Notes under the pieces: model-generated | The model's input: only the letters and a program-made list of their open reading frames with translations | What the model was told of the DNA's origin: nothing | Databases searched by the model: none | Source: a virus | Strand: one strand, 5' to 3' | Virus record (IMG/VR): IMGVR_UViG_3300045977_000095 | Span: 1-37,582 of that record | DNA length: 37,582 nucleotides | Translations under genes and position numbers: made by a program | Part shown: positions 1 to 6,678 of the stretch, in pieces | Layout of the letters: every line of letters begins with the position of its first letter | Numbering within the stretch: the stretch's first letter is position 1

Positions 1-329
1 ATCATATCCATCTGCTCTCCGTGGCTTTCGCGTTCGACGTACATCGGCGCCAGGTAGATCGGATCTGGAACGGCGACCGTACCGCCATCAAATTCATGAC
101 GCCACAAAGCCGACCGGATCTTGTCACCATCCACCACCCGCGTTGGCTGTCCCCATCGGCTGATGGCTTCATCATACGTCAGCTTCCCAACCGCGCTATT
201 GAGGTTGGCCTGCCGCTGCGCAATGTGTTCTTGCAGGGTTGGGCCTTCGCGGACTGGTCCAGGCGTGCTACTGCACCCGAGGCACAGGGTGAGGGCCGCC
301 AGGAACAGGAGGCGTGTTGAGAGGTACAT
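1..329 (-). CDS. Lipoprotein, partial (3' end beyond the left edge)
   Basis: The reading frame opens with ATG at 329 and stays open to the window edge, so the C-terminus is missing. A good ribosome site (AAAGGA) lies a few bases upstream. The first 19 residues form a type II signal peptide with a hydrophobic core (LLFLAALTLCLG) and a lipobox ending LCLGC, so the mature protein should be lipid-anchored. The mature part has a TYDEAISRWGQPTRV stretch, which recalls small SmpA/BamE-like outer-membrane lipoproteins; this resemblance is from memory and weak. The gene overlaps the last 62 bases of the integrase in another frame, so the two are probably co-transcribed. A lysogeny-expressed cargo (moron) role is an inference. 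Confidence 0.7.
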   Translation of the reverse strand, partial: MYLSTRLLFLAALTLCLGCSSTPGPVREGPTLQEHIAQRQANLNSAVGKLTYDEAISRWGQPTRVVDGDKIRSALWRHEFDGGTVAVPDPIYLAPMYVERESHGEQMDM

Positions 330-1206
330 GGGATTTCCTTTCTCCGCATTCGAATAAGCGGTCTGTATGGCGCTGGAGGGCGCCGGCCACAGTTTGCAGG
401 TTGAGCCGCGCATAGACGGCGGTCGATTGTAAGGAGCTATGATTGAGCACATGCTGCACGGTTTGCAAGTTTTCCCCATGGATAGACAGCCATGATGCCA
501 CGGTTCTCCTGAGATCATACACCCACAGATCCGGGACACCCGCGAATAGGCGGACCTTCGCCCAGGCCTTTCGGTAGGAGGAGGCGGCCCAGGGTTGAGC
601 TGGATTCTTTCCGGGGAACACCCATTCGGAGAGCGCCGGCAATTCTACGAGGCATTCCCACACTTGGTGCGGAATGGGCTTGTAATCATCGGATCCGTTC
701 TTGGTCTTGCCTTTCTTCCAGACGAACATATCCCGCCCATTGATCGGCCACACCCCCAGGTCAGCCCACCGCATCCGGCAGACTTCACCAGGACGTGAGG
801 AGGTACAGCCAACCAGCAGGATAAACGCTTTCACTTTCGGTGGAGCTTGCAAGATCGCTCGCATGACCGCCGGGGCTTCATGCGGTTGGCAAAACCGTGA
901 ACGCGATGGGCGCGTATAGCGTTTGAGGAACACCACAGTATTGGCGCCCGCGTACAGTCCTTCCCGCACGACGAACGCGACGGCACACTTCAAAGCTTTG
1001 ATCGCGGTATTCGCATGAGTCGGCGTGTCCTTCATCGCCGCTCGCCACTGCAACAATTCCAGGCGTGTCAAGGAGGCAATCTGGCGGTTGAACCAGCAGG
1101 AGACGTGCTGTCTCGAGGCTTGCCTGATGGTTCTTAATGACGGACGACCGGCCAATTGTAACTCAAGATACAGTTGCATCGCTTCGCCAACAGTCATGAT
1201 TGCCAC
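268..1206 (-). CDS. int: Tyrosine recombinase (phage integrase)
   Basis: This is a 312-residue phage integrase, expected to catalyse recombination between attP and the host tRNA site. A short core-binding region (about residues 5-90) precedes the catalytic domain. Visible active-site positions are R138 in SSRPGEV, K167/K169 in the beta-hairpin KKGKTKNG, R233 in YDLRRT, H256 in LNHSS and the nucleophile Y265 in STAVYARL. The usual His of the HxxR box is Tyr (Y230), an uncommon change. The GTG at 1206 gives the longest frame; an ATG at 1197 is equally possible, and neither has a strong ribosome site. The last 20 or so residues are proline-rich and overlap the lipoprotein start. The probable attP lies 45 bases upstream of the gene. 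Confidence 0.93.
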   Translation of the reverse strand: MAIMTVGEAMQLYLELQLAGRPSLRTIRQASRQHVSCWFNRQIASLTRLELLQWRAAMKDTPTHANTAIKALKCAVAFVVREGLYAGANTVVFLKRYTRPSRSRFCQPHEAPAVMRAILQAPPKVKAFILLVGCTSSRPGEVCRMRWADLGVWPINGRDMFVWKKGKTKNGSDDYKPIPHQVWECLVELPALSEWVFPGKNPAQPWAASSYRKAWAKVRLFAGVPDLWVYDLRRTVASWLSIHGENLQTVQHVLNHSSLQSTAVYARLNLQTVAGALQRHTDRLFECGERKSHVPLNTPPVPGGPHPVPRVQ

Positions 1207-1250
1207 TACACAATGACGCTGTCTCGCTGACTATTCCTCTTCCTAGGTAT

Positions 1251-1290
1251 CACCCCAAGCGAGTGCGCTACCAGGCTGCGCTACGCCCCG
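1251..1290 (-). other. tRNA-Pro(GGG) 5' half; probable attP core
   Basis: Read on the minus strand from 1290, the bases fit a tRNA: acceptor strand CGGGGCG, TA, D-stem GCGC, loop AGCCTGGTA, D-stem GCGC, A, anticodon stem CTCGC and loop TTGGGGT with anticodon GGG (Pro). Identity ends one base after the loop, where the expected GCGAG stem strand is replaced by GATAC. No T-arm or 3' acceptor strand follows, so this is not a working tRNA. It lies between the integrase gene and the rest of the phage, where an attachment site is expected. The crossover would lie in or near the anticodon loop. Confidence 0.8.
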
Positions 1291-1309
1291 ACCGTGTTAT
1301 CTCCCCACA

Positions 1310-1555
1310 TCAAGCGGCCGTCCGAGGTCGACGTCCTGGTCTGTCTTGAGTGGGCTTGTCGAGCATGGCAATGTGCGGCGGTAACACCTCATCCGGTTCA
1401 TCATCCGGGATACCATAGGCGCGGTACACCGTTTTCTGAACCTCCCTCCCAAACTTCCGTTTATTCTTTTCCGCAAAACCTTGAATGATCGCTTCGGCTT
1501 CCTGAGAACACGGAAAGTATTTGTATCCCCACTTCCGCTTGGGCGCTGCCATCAT
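1310..1555 (-). CDS. Small basic protein, possible regulator or excisionase
   Basis: An 81-residue protein not recognised by family. The start at 1555 is an ATG-ATG pair behind a very strong ribosome site (AAAGGGGGTG, four bases before the ATG). The N-terminal half is basic and aromatic (KRKWGYKYFPC), followed by a helix-like stretch (EAEAIIQGFAEKNKRKFGREVQ) and a basic tail rich in Arg and Pro. Its size and charge, and its place between attP and the divergent control region, suit a DNA-binding regulator or recombination directionality factor. That role is inferred only from context. It is read divergently from the early operon. Confidence 0.6.
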   Translation of the reverse strand: MMAAPKRKWGYKYFPCSQEAEAIIQGFAEKNKRKFGREVQKTVYRAYGIPDDEPDEVLPPHIAMLDKPTQDRPGRRPRTAA

Positions 1556-1601
1556 GAATCACCCCCTTTCCATTTTGCGGTACAAGAACGGTAGCACAGC
1601 C

Positions 1602-1620
1602 TGTCAATAAATGTCAATAA
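1602..1620 (-). promoter_or_regulatory. Tandem TGTCAATAA repeats, probable -35 boxes for the leftward gene
   Basis: TGTCAATAA occurs twice in tandem (1602-1610 and 1612-1620). On the minus strand each copy contains TTGACA, a perfect sigma70 -35 box. A weak -10 candidate (TACCGT) lies about 18 bases downstream of the first box. This would drive the gene at 1310-1555. The repeat may also serve as a regulator-binding site; that is inference. Confidence 0.45.
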
Positions 1621-1647
1621 CATTACAGCATGGCGTATTTAATTGAA

Positions 1648-1663
1648 TTGTATAAGCATACAA
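1648..1663. promoter_or_regulatory. Palindrome in the divergent control region, operator candidate
   Basis: A perfect inverted repeat, TTGTAT-AAGC-ATACAA, has 6-base arms and a 4-base spacer. It lies midway between the leftward and rightward promoter candidates in an AT-rich stretch. This fits a dimeric regulator operator, but no binding protein can be assigned. Confidence 0.4.
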
Positions 1664-1682
1664 CTAGTGCCATAGTGCCCTA

Positions 1683-1713
1683 TTGACATCCTGTGACACA
1701 TTGAGCATATAGT
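1683..1713 (+). promoter_or_regulatory. Candidate early promoter (rightward)
   Basis: A perfect -35 box TTGACA (1683-1688) is followed by TATAGT (1708-1713) with a 19-base spacer; an alternative -10, CATATA, gives a 17-base spacer. It lies 43 bases upstream of the first early gene, whose ribosome site is AAAGGAG. No other promoter-like pair was seen for this operon. Confidence 0.5.
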
Positions 1714-1721
1714 GAGCACAC

Positions 1722-1741
1722 TCTCTACAACTTCTCTACAA
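1722..1741 (+). repeat. Direct repeat TCTCTACAA, leader of the early operon
   Basis: TCTCTACAA occurs at 1722-1730 and again at 1733-1741, 11 bases apart (one helical turn). It sits between the promoter candidate and the ribosome site of the first early gene. It may be an operator half-site pair or a leader RNA element; the function is unknown. Confidence 0.4.
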
Positions 1742-1755
1742 AGGAGTTACAATCC

Positions 1756-1947
1756 ATGCCCACTGCAGAAAAGCCGCGCAAGCAGAAGCGGAAGAACCCG
1801 AATTTAGGGTTTGTCTTAGACCATGATCTGAACGCGCTCATTGAGAGAGAAAAGCAAATGACCCCGTTCAAGAGCAAGTCCATGATCATCCGGGACCGGC
1901 TCCGGCAGAGCTATCAGAATTATCCGCTGGACAAGGAGGTTCGATGA
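1756..1947 (+). CDS. Ribbon-helix-helix-like small basic protein
   Basis: A 63-residue protein starting at ATG 1756 with a strong ribosome site (AAAGGAG). The lysine/arginine-rich N-terminus is followed by a short strand (NLGFVLD), a helix (HDLNALIEREKQM) and a second helix (KSKSMIIRDRLRQSY). This arrangement resembles ribbon-helix-helix (MetJ/Arc) DNA-binding proteins, including the typical spacing and the SxxIRDRL-like second helix. As first gene of the early operon, next to a palindrome and direct repeats, it may regulate that operon. The family call is by pattern only. Confidence 0.65.
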   Translation: MPTAEKPRKQKRKNPNLGFVLDHDLNALIEREKQMTPFKSKSMIIRDRLRQSYQNYPLDKEVR

Positions 1948-2633
1948 CAGACACCACAGACGACCTGAAAAGCCCGGAGGACGCGGCCCAGCTCGTGATT
2001 CTAACGCTGGACACCATCCCGAAGGCGATCAAGACGGCGCAGGACTATCAGCTCTACATGGGCGAACTGGCGACCGCCAAGACGCGAATCGGGAAGGTCG
2101 AAGGTTTCTTTGAGCGGTTGCGGAAGCCCTTCAATGCGGCACTGAAGGAGAACCGCGAACAGGAAAAGAAGATTCTGGAACCGCTCCAAACCCGCTACAA
2201 ACAACTCAAGGCGCTTTGCGATTCGTTCTTTCTCACCCAGCAGGCCGAACAACGACGGAAGCAGGAGGAGGAGAACCGCAAGAACGAGGAGAAGCGCAAG
2301 GCGGCCGAAGCAAAAGGGAAGGATCCCGACCTCGTAAATCCGGCCAAGGTGATCGAATCGAAGGCGCCGGCCAAGGTGGAAGTCGCACCAGGGGTCAGCG
2401 TGAGCATGAAGATGGACGTGCATTTCAGGTTGACGGAATCCGGCAAAACAAGCCGGCTTCTGATCGATGAACCCAAAACCAAAATCTATCGGGATGAGCC
2501 AGGCGCGCAGGCGATCCCGGATAACTGTTGGCAACTGAACCATAGTCGGCTGCTAGACATGGTGAAAGCCGGCGCGAAGATACCAGGAGTGGAACGGATC
2601 GAATTACCAGGGAATACGGTTCGAGGACAATGA
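1944..2633 (+). CDS. Coiled-coil protein of the recombination operon
   Basis: A 229-residue protein whose ATG overlaps the preceding stop (ATGA). Residues about 55-125 are strongly charged and helical (REQEKKILEPL, then QQAEQRRKQEEENRKNEEKRK), a long coiled coil. The C-terminal quarter looks folded and ends with the motif KAGAKIPGVERIELP. Proteins of this shape often precede phage RecT/Bet and exonuclease genes; their biochemical function is not established. A role in recombination or host nuclease modulation is inferred from position alone. Confidence 0.7.
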   Translation: MTDTTDDLKSPEDAAQLVILTLDTIPKAIKTAQDYQLYMGELATAKTRIGKVEGFFERLRKPFNAALKENREQEKKILEPLQTRYKQLKALCDSFFLTQQAEQRRKQEEENRKNEEKRKAAEAKGKDPDLVNPAKVIESKAPAKVEVAPGVSVSMKMDVHFRLTESGKTSRLLIDEPKTKIYRDEPGAQAIPDNCWQLNHSRLLDMVKAGAKIPGVERIELPGNTVRGQ

Positions 2634-2681
2634 CTTCCGGCCCACCGAATGGGACCGGCGACAAGTGAAGAGGGAAAGAGC

Positions 2682-3041
2682 ATGAATGATCCATTAGTTG
2701 AACAACTCGAACACATCAAGAATGCCGTGCTGCGCGTGACGGCCCTCGCGGCGTGTGACCAACGTGTCGATGCCTTTGCGTTCATGGAGCTATTGGCGGC
2801 CGGCTTGCATTTCGACCGAGGCTTGAACGGGTTCGCTACGTCCATTGCGCTGTCTGAAGAATGGTTGATGACACGAGAGGAAGCGGAGCGCGAAGCGCGG
2901 GAAAAGGGAACACTGCAGCTCATTCTCTCGCAGTACCTTCCGATGGAGCATGCGATTGTTGCGAGGCACAAGGCGCGGCAAGAGTCGATCGTCTTGCGGC
3001 TGAAGGAGCAACTTGCCGAATTGCGCAAGGTCGCACAATGA
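2682..3041 (+). CDS. Hypothetical helical protein
   Basis: This protein has 119 residues. The ATG at 2682 is preferred over an in-frame ATG at 2649 because GAGGGAAAGAGC immediately precedes it. The product looks mainly helical and charged, with a C-terminal amphipathic segment (LRLKEQLAELRKV). Its stop overlaps the exonuclease start (ATGA), so the two are translationally coupled. Family not recognised; its place suggests an accessory to the recombination enzymes. Confidence 0.65.
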   Translation: MNDPLVEQLEHIKNAVLRVTALAACDQRVDAFAFMELLAAGLHFDRGLNGFATSIALSEEWLMTREEAEREAREKGTLQLILSQYLPMEHAIVARHKARQESIVLRLKEQLAELRKVAQ

Positions 3042-3622
3042 TCGAAGAATTCTACCGCGGCTATCGCGGCTATCGAGAAGAGAGCGGCTTGAAGAAGTGG
3101 AATCCGGCGACGGGAACGATTCTAGACATTCTCCATCCATCGCCCATGGAATGGATTGACCAGGCCGACCTGGACGAAGGGGCAGCCTGTCACAAGGAGA
3201 TGGAAGCACAGCTCCGGTTGATCCAGGATCCATTGGCCACCGTAGAGCGGAGCGAGAATCCACTAATGAGAGTACACAACTTCATTGGATGGTTCCTGGA
3301 TCAAAATCTTGAAATCGTGGCCATCGAAACATCCGTGCTGTGCAAGGCCTACGGCTTTGCCGGCCGGCCTGATCTGGTGATCCGCGATCGGAAGAAGACT
3401 GGCAGGATCTTCGAAGTGAAATTTGCCGAGCAAGGCGTGACGCGGCGCTATCAGGCGCAAGTGGAATCCTATACCCACCTGGATCCGTACAAGGGGTTTG
3501 AGCCCTGGTTGATCCAAGTGACTCGTGCCGGCGAGGTAATCCCGCACCCACAAAAACCGAATCACCGGGAATGGGCCGGCTTCCTTGGAGCACTGGCCGT
3601 TTTACGGTGCCGTATGGAGTAA
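3038..3622 (+). CDS. PD-(D/E)XK exonuclease, RecB/Cas4-like
   Basis: A 194-residue protein likely to resect double-stranded DNA ends so that the Bet-type protein can anneal the single strands. The nuclease core is visible: GRPD with D112, the E126-V-K128 (ExK) strand, and the following QAQVESY helix with Gln and Tyr, as in the RecB/Cas4 QxxxY motif. The size and order of motifs fit small phage-encoded PD-(D/E)XK nucleases. The four-Cys iron-sulphur site of Cas4 is not apparent. The start at 3038 overlaps the upstream stop. The enzyme class is firm from motifs; partnership with Bet is inferred from operon position. Confidence 0.85.
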   Translation: MIEEFYRGYRGYREESGLKKWNPATGTILDILHPSPMEWIDQADLDEGAACHKEMEAQLRLIQDPLATVERSENPLMRVHNFIGWFLDQNLEIVAIETSVLCKAYGFAGRPDLVIRDRKKTGRIFEVKFAEQGVTRRYQAQVESYTHLDPYKGFEPWLIQVTRAGEVIPHPQKPNHREWAGFLGALAVLRCRME

Positions 3623-3627
3623 CACCA

Positions 3628-3972
3628 ATGAACCAAGATGGTTTGACAGATGATGAACTCGCGGAAGCGGTTGTGATTATGCGTGAGGATAAGGCTCGGT
3701 TTTTAGCGGCACTGGAAGCCGATCCGCCCCATATGGCGGAAGAAGAGCTACGGAAAGCAATCAGCCATGCCTACTATATTCTCTATGAAATGACGGACGT
3801 TCCCCACATTGTAAAACTTACCGAAGATGAATTGAAAGTTTTTAACCATCTTCTTGAATGCCATCTATATGACGTCATGGAAGGGCTGTACGCCCACACG
3901 ATGAGACAAAAAATTGCCCGCCGTATTCACATTCAACATCCGACTGCCAACACCAAAGGAGGCACTGCATGA
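3628..3972 (+). CDS. Hypothetical acidic helical protein
   Basis: A 114-residue protein starting at ATG 3628 with GGAGT eight bases upstream. The N-terminal two thirds are acidic (MNQDGLTDDELAEA, then DPPHMAEEELRKA); the end is basic and histidine-rich (RRIHIQHPT). Its codon use looks slightly more AT-rich than its neighbours. It lies between the exonuclease and Bet genes and its stop overlaps the Bet start. No family recognised. Confidence 0.65.
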   Translation: MNQDGLTDDELAEAVVIMREDKARFLAALEADPPHMAEEELRKAISHAYYILYEMTDVPHIVKLTEDELKVFNHLLECHLYDVMEGLYAHTMRQKIARRIHIQHPTANTKGGTA

Positions 3973-5099
3973 CGACCGCTGTAGCGACGCGAGAGAAACG
4001 CGCCCTGGTACCGAAGTGGACGAAAGCCCAGCTCGAGCTGTTGAAACGCACCGTGGCTAAAGGTACCACGGACGATGAATTCAGCCTGTTCGTCTATACC
4101 TGCAAGCGGACCGGATTGGATCCGTTCATCAAGCAAATTTACGCCATTAAGCGATGGGATAGCCAATCCAATTCCTATGTGATGGCCATTCAGACCGGAA
4201 TAGACGGCTACCGGCTGATTGCCTCACGGACCGGAGAGCTGGCCGGCATCGATGAGCCGGAATTCGTGACAGATCCAAACACCCCCGATCATCCGATTAT
4301 GGCAACCGTGATGGTGTACCGTTTTGTCAACGGGGAGAAATGTAAGTTTGTCGGCCAGGCGCGATGGGCTGAATTCGTGCAGAAGAACAAGGAGGGTGAA
4401 CCCACTGGCCGATGGAAGGATATGCCGTTCAATCAATTGGCGAAATGCGCGGAAGCCGCCGCCCATCGCAAAGCATTCCCACATGACCTTGGCTGCGTAG
4501 TGGCCAATGAGGAAATGCCGGTTATCGATATTGAGGCGGTCCAGGAAACGACCGCCACGCCGGCCGAGCAACCGAAAGCAGAGGATATGACAGCCGGGGT
4601 CCTCGTGGCCTACTCCCCTGGTGACAGCAAGTCGAAACCCAAGAAGCCACATCGGTTCACGTTCAAGACCGACGCCGGCGCGGAAATCACCTTGACGGCC
4701 TGGGAGCGGCCGGAAACGCTTCGAGGGGACACCATGCCGCTTGGCCGGCGCTGCCAGTTCAAGTATGAGGAGAAGCGGAACGAGAAGAACCCCAACAGCC
4801 CCTACCGCAACCTCACCCATTTTGCCTTGGAGGAAGTGACCCCGGAGAGCGAGCCTGAATCGGGCAATTCCGATGGCCAGGCGGCGCCGGCGGACGAGGG
4901 AGCCACGGCGCCGGGCGATGACCGCACAACGGATATGCGCGCACTGCTGGACGAGAACAAAAACAATCCGCAGATGCTGCAGGATTTGTACAGCACGTTG
5001 AGCGCCGACATGAAGAAGCACGGCTACACCGAGGAGGAACGCAAGCGGGTTCAGGATCATTTCCTTAAACTCAAACAGGAGGCCGAGAAGAAGAAATGA
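3969..5099 (+). CDS. bet: Bet-type single-strand annealing protein with C-terminal extension
   Basis: This 376-residue protein resembles lambda Bet, which anneals complementary single strands during phage recombination. The Bet core is about residues 15-190, with GLDPFIKQIYAI and MAIQTGIDGYRLIA matching the conserved GLNPW/VGVDGW region of lambda Bet, and a C-terminal LAKCAEAAAHRKAFP helix. Lambda Bet is about 260 residues, so the part beyond about 215 is extra. It contains a basic beta-rich segment (HRFTFKTDAGAEITL, FKYEEKRNEKNPNSPYRN) and an acidic linker followed by a charged helical tail. The ribosome site AAAGGAGG is strong. The stop overlaps the resolvase start. Confidence 0.9.
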   Translation: MTTAVATREKRALVPKWTKAQLELLKRTVAKGTTDDEFSLFVYTCKRTGLDPFIKQIYAIKRWDSQSNSYVMAIQTGIDGYRLIASRTGELAGIDEPEFVTDPNTPDHPIMATVMVYRFVNGEKCKFVGQARWAEFVQKNKEGEPTGRWKDMPFNQLAKCAEAAAHRKAFPHDLGCVVANEEMPVIDIEAVQETTATPAEQPKAEDMTAGVLVAYSPGDSKSKPKKPHRFTFKTDAGAEITLTAWERPETLRGDTMPLGRRCQFKYEEKRNEKNPNSPYRNLTHFALEEVTPESEPESGNSDGQAAPADEGATAPGDDRTTDMRALLDENKNNPQMLQDLYSTLSADMKKHGYTEEERKRVQDHFLKLKQEAEKKK

Positions 5100-5632
5100 T
5101 CATATCGGTAGATGTAGGACTTTCTGGTGCCGTGGCCTGCTTCACGGACGCCGGAGAATTTCTGGAGGTGTTCGACATTCCCACTATGCAGGCGAATGGG
5201 AAACAAGCCTACGTCAAGAACGTGGTGAACAGTGCCGGCTTGGCTAAACGGTTGCCGGCCGTGCCGGCGACGCTGGCCTTTGTGGAAACGGTCACAGCCA
5301 TGCCGGCAAGTCGCGGGAAGAAAGGCGAACAGCAGGACGGAGAGCCCACAGGATGGGGAGTTTCGTCAATCTTTTCGCTTGGATGTACGCTATGCTCTAT
5401 CACGTCTGTGCTGGCCGTATTAGGCATCCCCTACCTCATGATTCGGCCGCAGGAGTGGAAGAAGCACTTCCGGTTGAGTCGCGACAAGGAAGAGGCCCGC
5501 TGCCGAGCTCTGCAGCTCTATCCGGACGCGGCATTATATCTAGCCAGGAAGAAGGATCATAACCGAGCGGAGGCAATCCTAATCGGTAGATATGGCATCG
5601 AGAAGCAAGCACATATGTTAGATAAGTCATGA
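5096..5632 (+). CDS. RuvC-like Holliday junction resolvase
   Basis: A 178-residue RNase H-fold nuclease that likely resolves branched recombination or replication intermediates. The first strand carries the catalytic Asp (IISVDVGLSGAV, D6). A second acidic residue is in LAFVETV, and the C-terminal helix DHNRAEAILIGRYG supplies the last acidic pair, as in phage RuvC relatives. The RPQEWKKHF segment is also typical. Its ATG overlaps the Bet stop, so exonuclease, annealing protein and resolvase form one coupled set. Confidence 0.85.
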   Translation: MIISVDVGLSGAVACFTDAGEFLEVFDIPTMQANGKQAYVKNVVNSAGLAKRLPAVPATLAFVETVTAMPASRGKKGEQQDGEPTGWGVSSIFSLGCTLCSITSVLAVLGIPYLMIRPQEWKKHFRLSRDKEEARCRALQLYPDAALYLARKKDHNRAEAILIGRYGIEKQAHMLDKS

Positions 5633-5666
5633 AGCCCGAGAGAGGGCAGAGAGGAGCAAGGCGGAC

Positions 5667-5831
5667 ATGATGGCGCGTCTCTGGATGGTGATTTTCGTCA
5701 TGTCAGTATTTCTGATCGCTGCAATCGTCTACTGGTTTGTCCTTCTGAGCCATGAATTTGAGACGAGGAGTGAATACGTGATTAAGAAGAGGCTGGATGA
5801 ACGATGGAGCCACATGAAAGGACAGCCATGA
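5667..5831 (+). CDS. Small single-pass membrane protein
   Basis: A 54-residue reading frame starting with an ATG-ATG pair at 5667, behind a GAGGAGCAAGGCGGAC leader. Residues 5-27 form a clear hydrophobic helix (LWMVIFVMSVFLIAAIVYWF), followed by a charged tail (KKRLDERWSHMKGQ). The stop overlaps the next start as ATGA, in keeping with the coupling in this operon. Function unknown; it could be a small early membrane protein or a holin-like peptide. Confidence 0.55.
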   Translation: MMARLWMVIFVMSVFLIAAIVYWFVLLSHEFETRSEYVIKKRLDERWSHMKGQP

Positions 5832-6064
5832 GCGACACGGCGGAGCGGTTACTTGACAGGATGACAGCAGAGCAAAGAGCGGAGCATATTGCATGGCTTT
5901 GTCAATTCGAGCGCGAGGCCGAGCGGCGGGTGTGGCGGGAAATCGGCAAGCAGATCCGGTATAGGAACGATGACCCATCCCACTATCACCATACCTGGGA
6001 TGACCTTGCCGACTGGTGCGAGCGCCAAGCGCAGCAGGCGGCGTCACGGAGGGGAGATGAGTAG
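5828..6064 (+). CDS. Hypothetical helical protein
   Basis: A 78-residue protein starting at ATG 5828, which overlaps the membrane-protein stop. It is highly charged, with Trp- and Arg-rich helices (EREAERRVWREIGKQI) and a His/Asp-rich middle (DDPSHYHHTWDDLADW). It overlaps the next gene by eight bases. No family recognised. Confidence 0.6.
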   Translation: MSDTAERLLDRMTAEQRAEHIAWLCQFEREAERRVWREIGKQIRYRNDDPSHYHHTWDDLADWCERQAQQAASRRGDE

Positions 6065-6335
6065 AGACTTGGCCGTAGGCGAGCGGTTAAAGCATGACGA
6101 GGAGACCGCTGAGTATCTTGGGCGGTACGGGACGTGGGTCCATCGGTATTTCGAGTCATGGGGAGGTCGGCATATCCACGAGGTTGCCCGAGATGGCAGC
6201 CATTTTCTGGTGGGGAATGGGGTCAGTATTCTGCGTATCATCAAGCCGAGCCGTAGAAAGGTGGGAGGTGAAGTGTGGAAGATCGACCCGTTGAACTATG
6301 CCGACTATTTTCTTCCTCATGAGATGGAGGGCTAA
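6057..6335 (+). CDS. Hypothetical protein, last gene of the early operon
   Basis: A 92-residue protein starting at ATG 6057 with a strong ribosome site (GGAGGGGAG). It has mixed charged helix and strand patterns (ETAEYLGRYGTWVHRYFESW) with no recognised domain. It is the last plus-strand gene; only 30 bases separate its stop from the end of the opposing late operon, with no obvious terminator between. Confidence 0.6.
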   Translation: MSRDLAVGERLKHDEETAEYLGRYGTWVHRYFESWGGRHIHEVARDGSHFLVGNGVSILRIIKPSRRKVGGEVWKIDPLNYADYFLPHEMEG

Positions 6336-6365
6336 CGCATGCGGACGTGGATGGATGTTTGAGTG

Positions 6366-6668
6366 CTACTTACTGATTTTCTCTACCGCTTGCTCTGCCG
6401 TTTCGCGCAGCTCATCTTTCAGTTTTTTACGCAGATTCGGCCCAATAGCCTCCTTCTTATCCTCTTCCGTTGTCACAATCGCCAAGGTGAGGCGATTGAG
6501 CGCGGAATAAATCTGTCTGTGATCATATGTGGCATACGAGACTGCTATAACAATGAGGAGAAACGTAATAATGAAATAGCCAGCCATCATGGAGCGGTCC
6601 CCGCTCGCATTCATTTTGAGCGGTCCCACTTGTACATCAAGGCCGTTGCCGTGCCGTTCATCCTTCAT
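6366..6668 (-). CDS. Small membrane protein at the end of the late operon
   Basis: This is a 100-residue protein starting at ATG 6668, ten bases after the tail-spike stop. A second start at the MNASG Met (residue 19) is possible. One hydrophobic helix lies near residues 28-46 (MAGYFIITFLLIVIAVSYA). A hydrophilic C-terminal domain with a heptad-like charged helix follows (KKLKDELRETAEQAVEKI). The shape would suit an inner-membrane spanin or a holin-like protein, but no family signature is visible, so lysis involvement is speculation. It is the last late gene and meets the early operon head-on. Confidence 0.6.
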   Translation of the reverse strand: MKDERHGNGLDVQVGPLKMNASGDRSMMAGYFIITFLLIVIAVSYATYDHRQIYSALNRLTLAIVTTEEDKKEAIGPNLRKKLKDELRETAEQAVEKISK

Positions 6669-6678
6669 GTCATCACAT

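Noticed and set aside
1251-1290. Complete tRNA gene
   Set aside because: Only the 5' half matches; the anticodon stem's second strand, variable region, T-arm and acceptor 3' strand are absent.
1756-1947. CI-type phage repressor
   Set aside because: The protein is only 63 residues, with a ribbon-helix-helix-like pattern and no helix-turn-helix or cleavage domain.
3038-3622. Cas4 of a CRISPR system
   Set aside because: The PD-(D/E)XK core matches, but the four-Cys iron-sulphur site is not apparent and the neighbours are phage recombination genes, with no Cas1/Cas2 or array.
4224-5060. Minus-strand 278-codon open frame
   Set aside because: It lies opposite the Bet gene, whose motifs, ribosome site and overlaps are clear; it has a shadow-type Leu/Arg/His composition.
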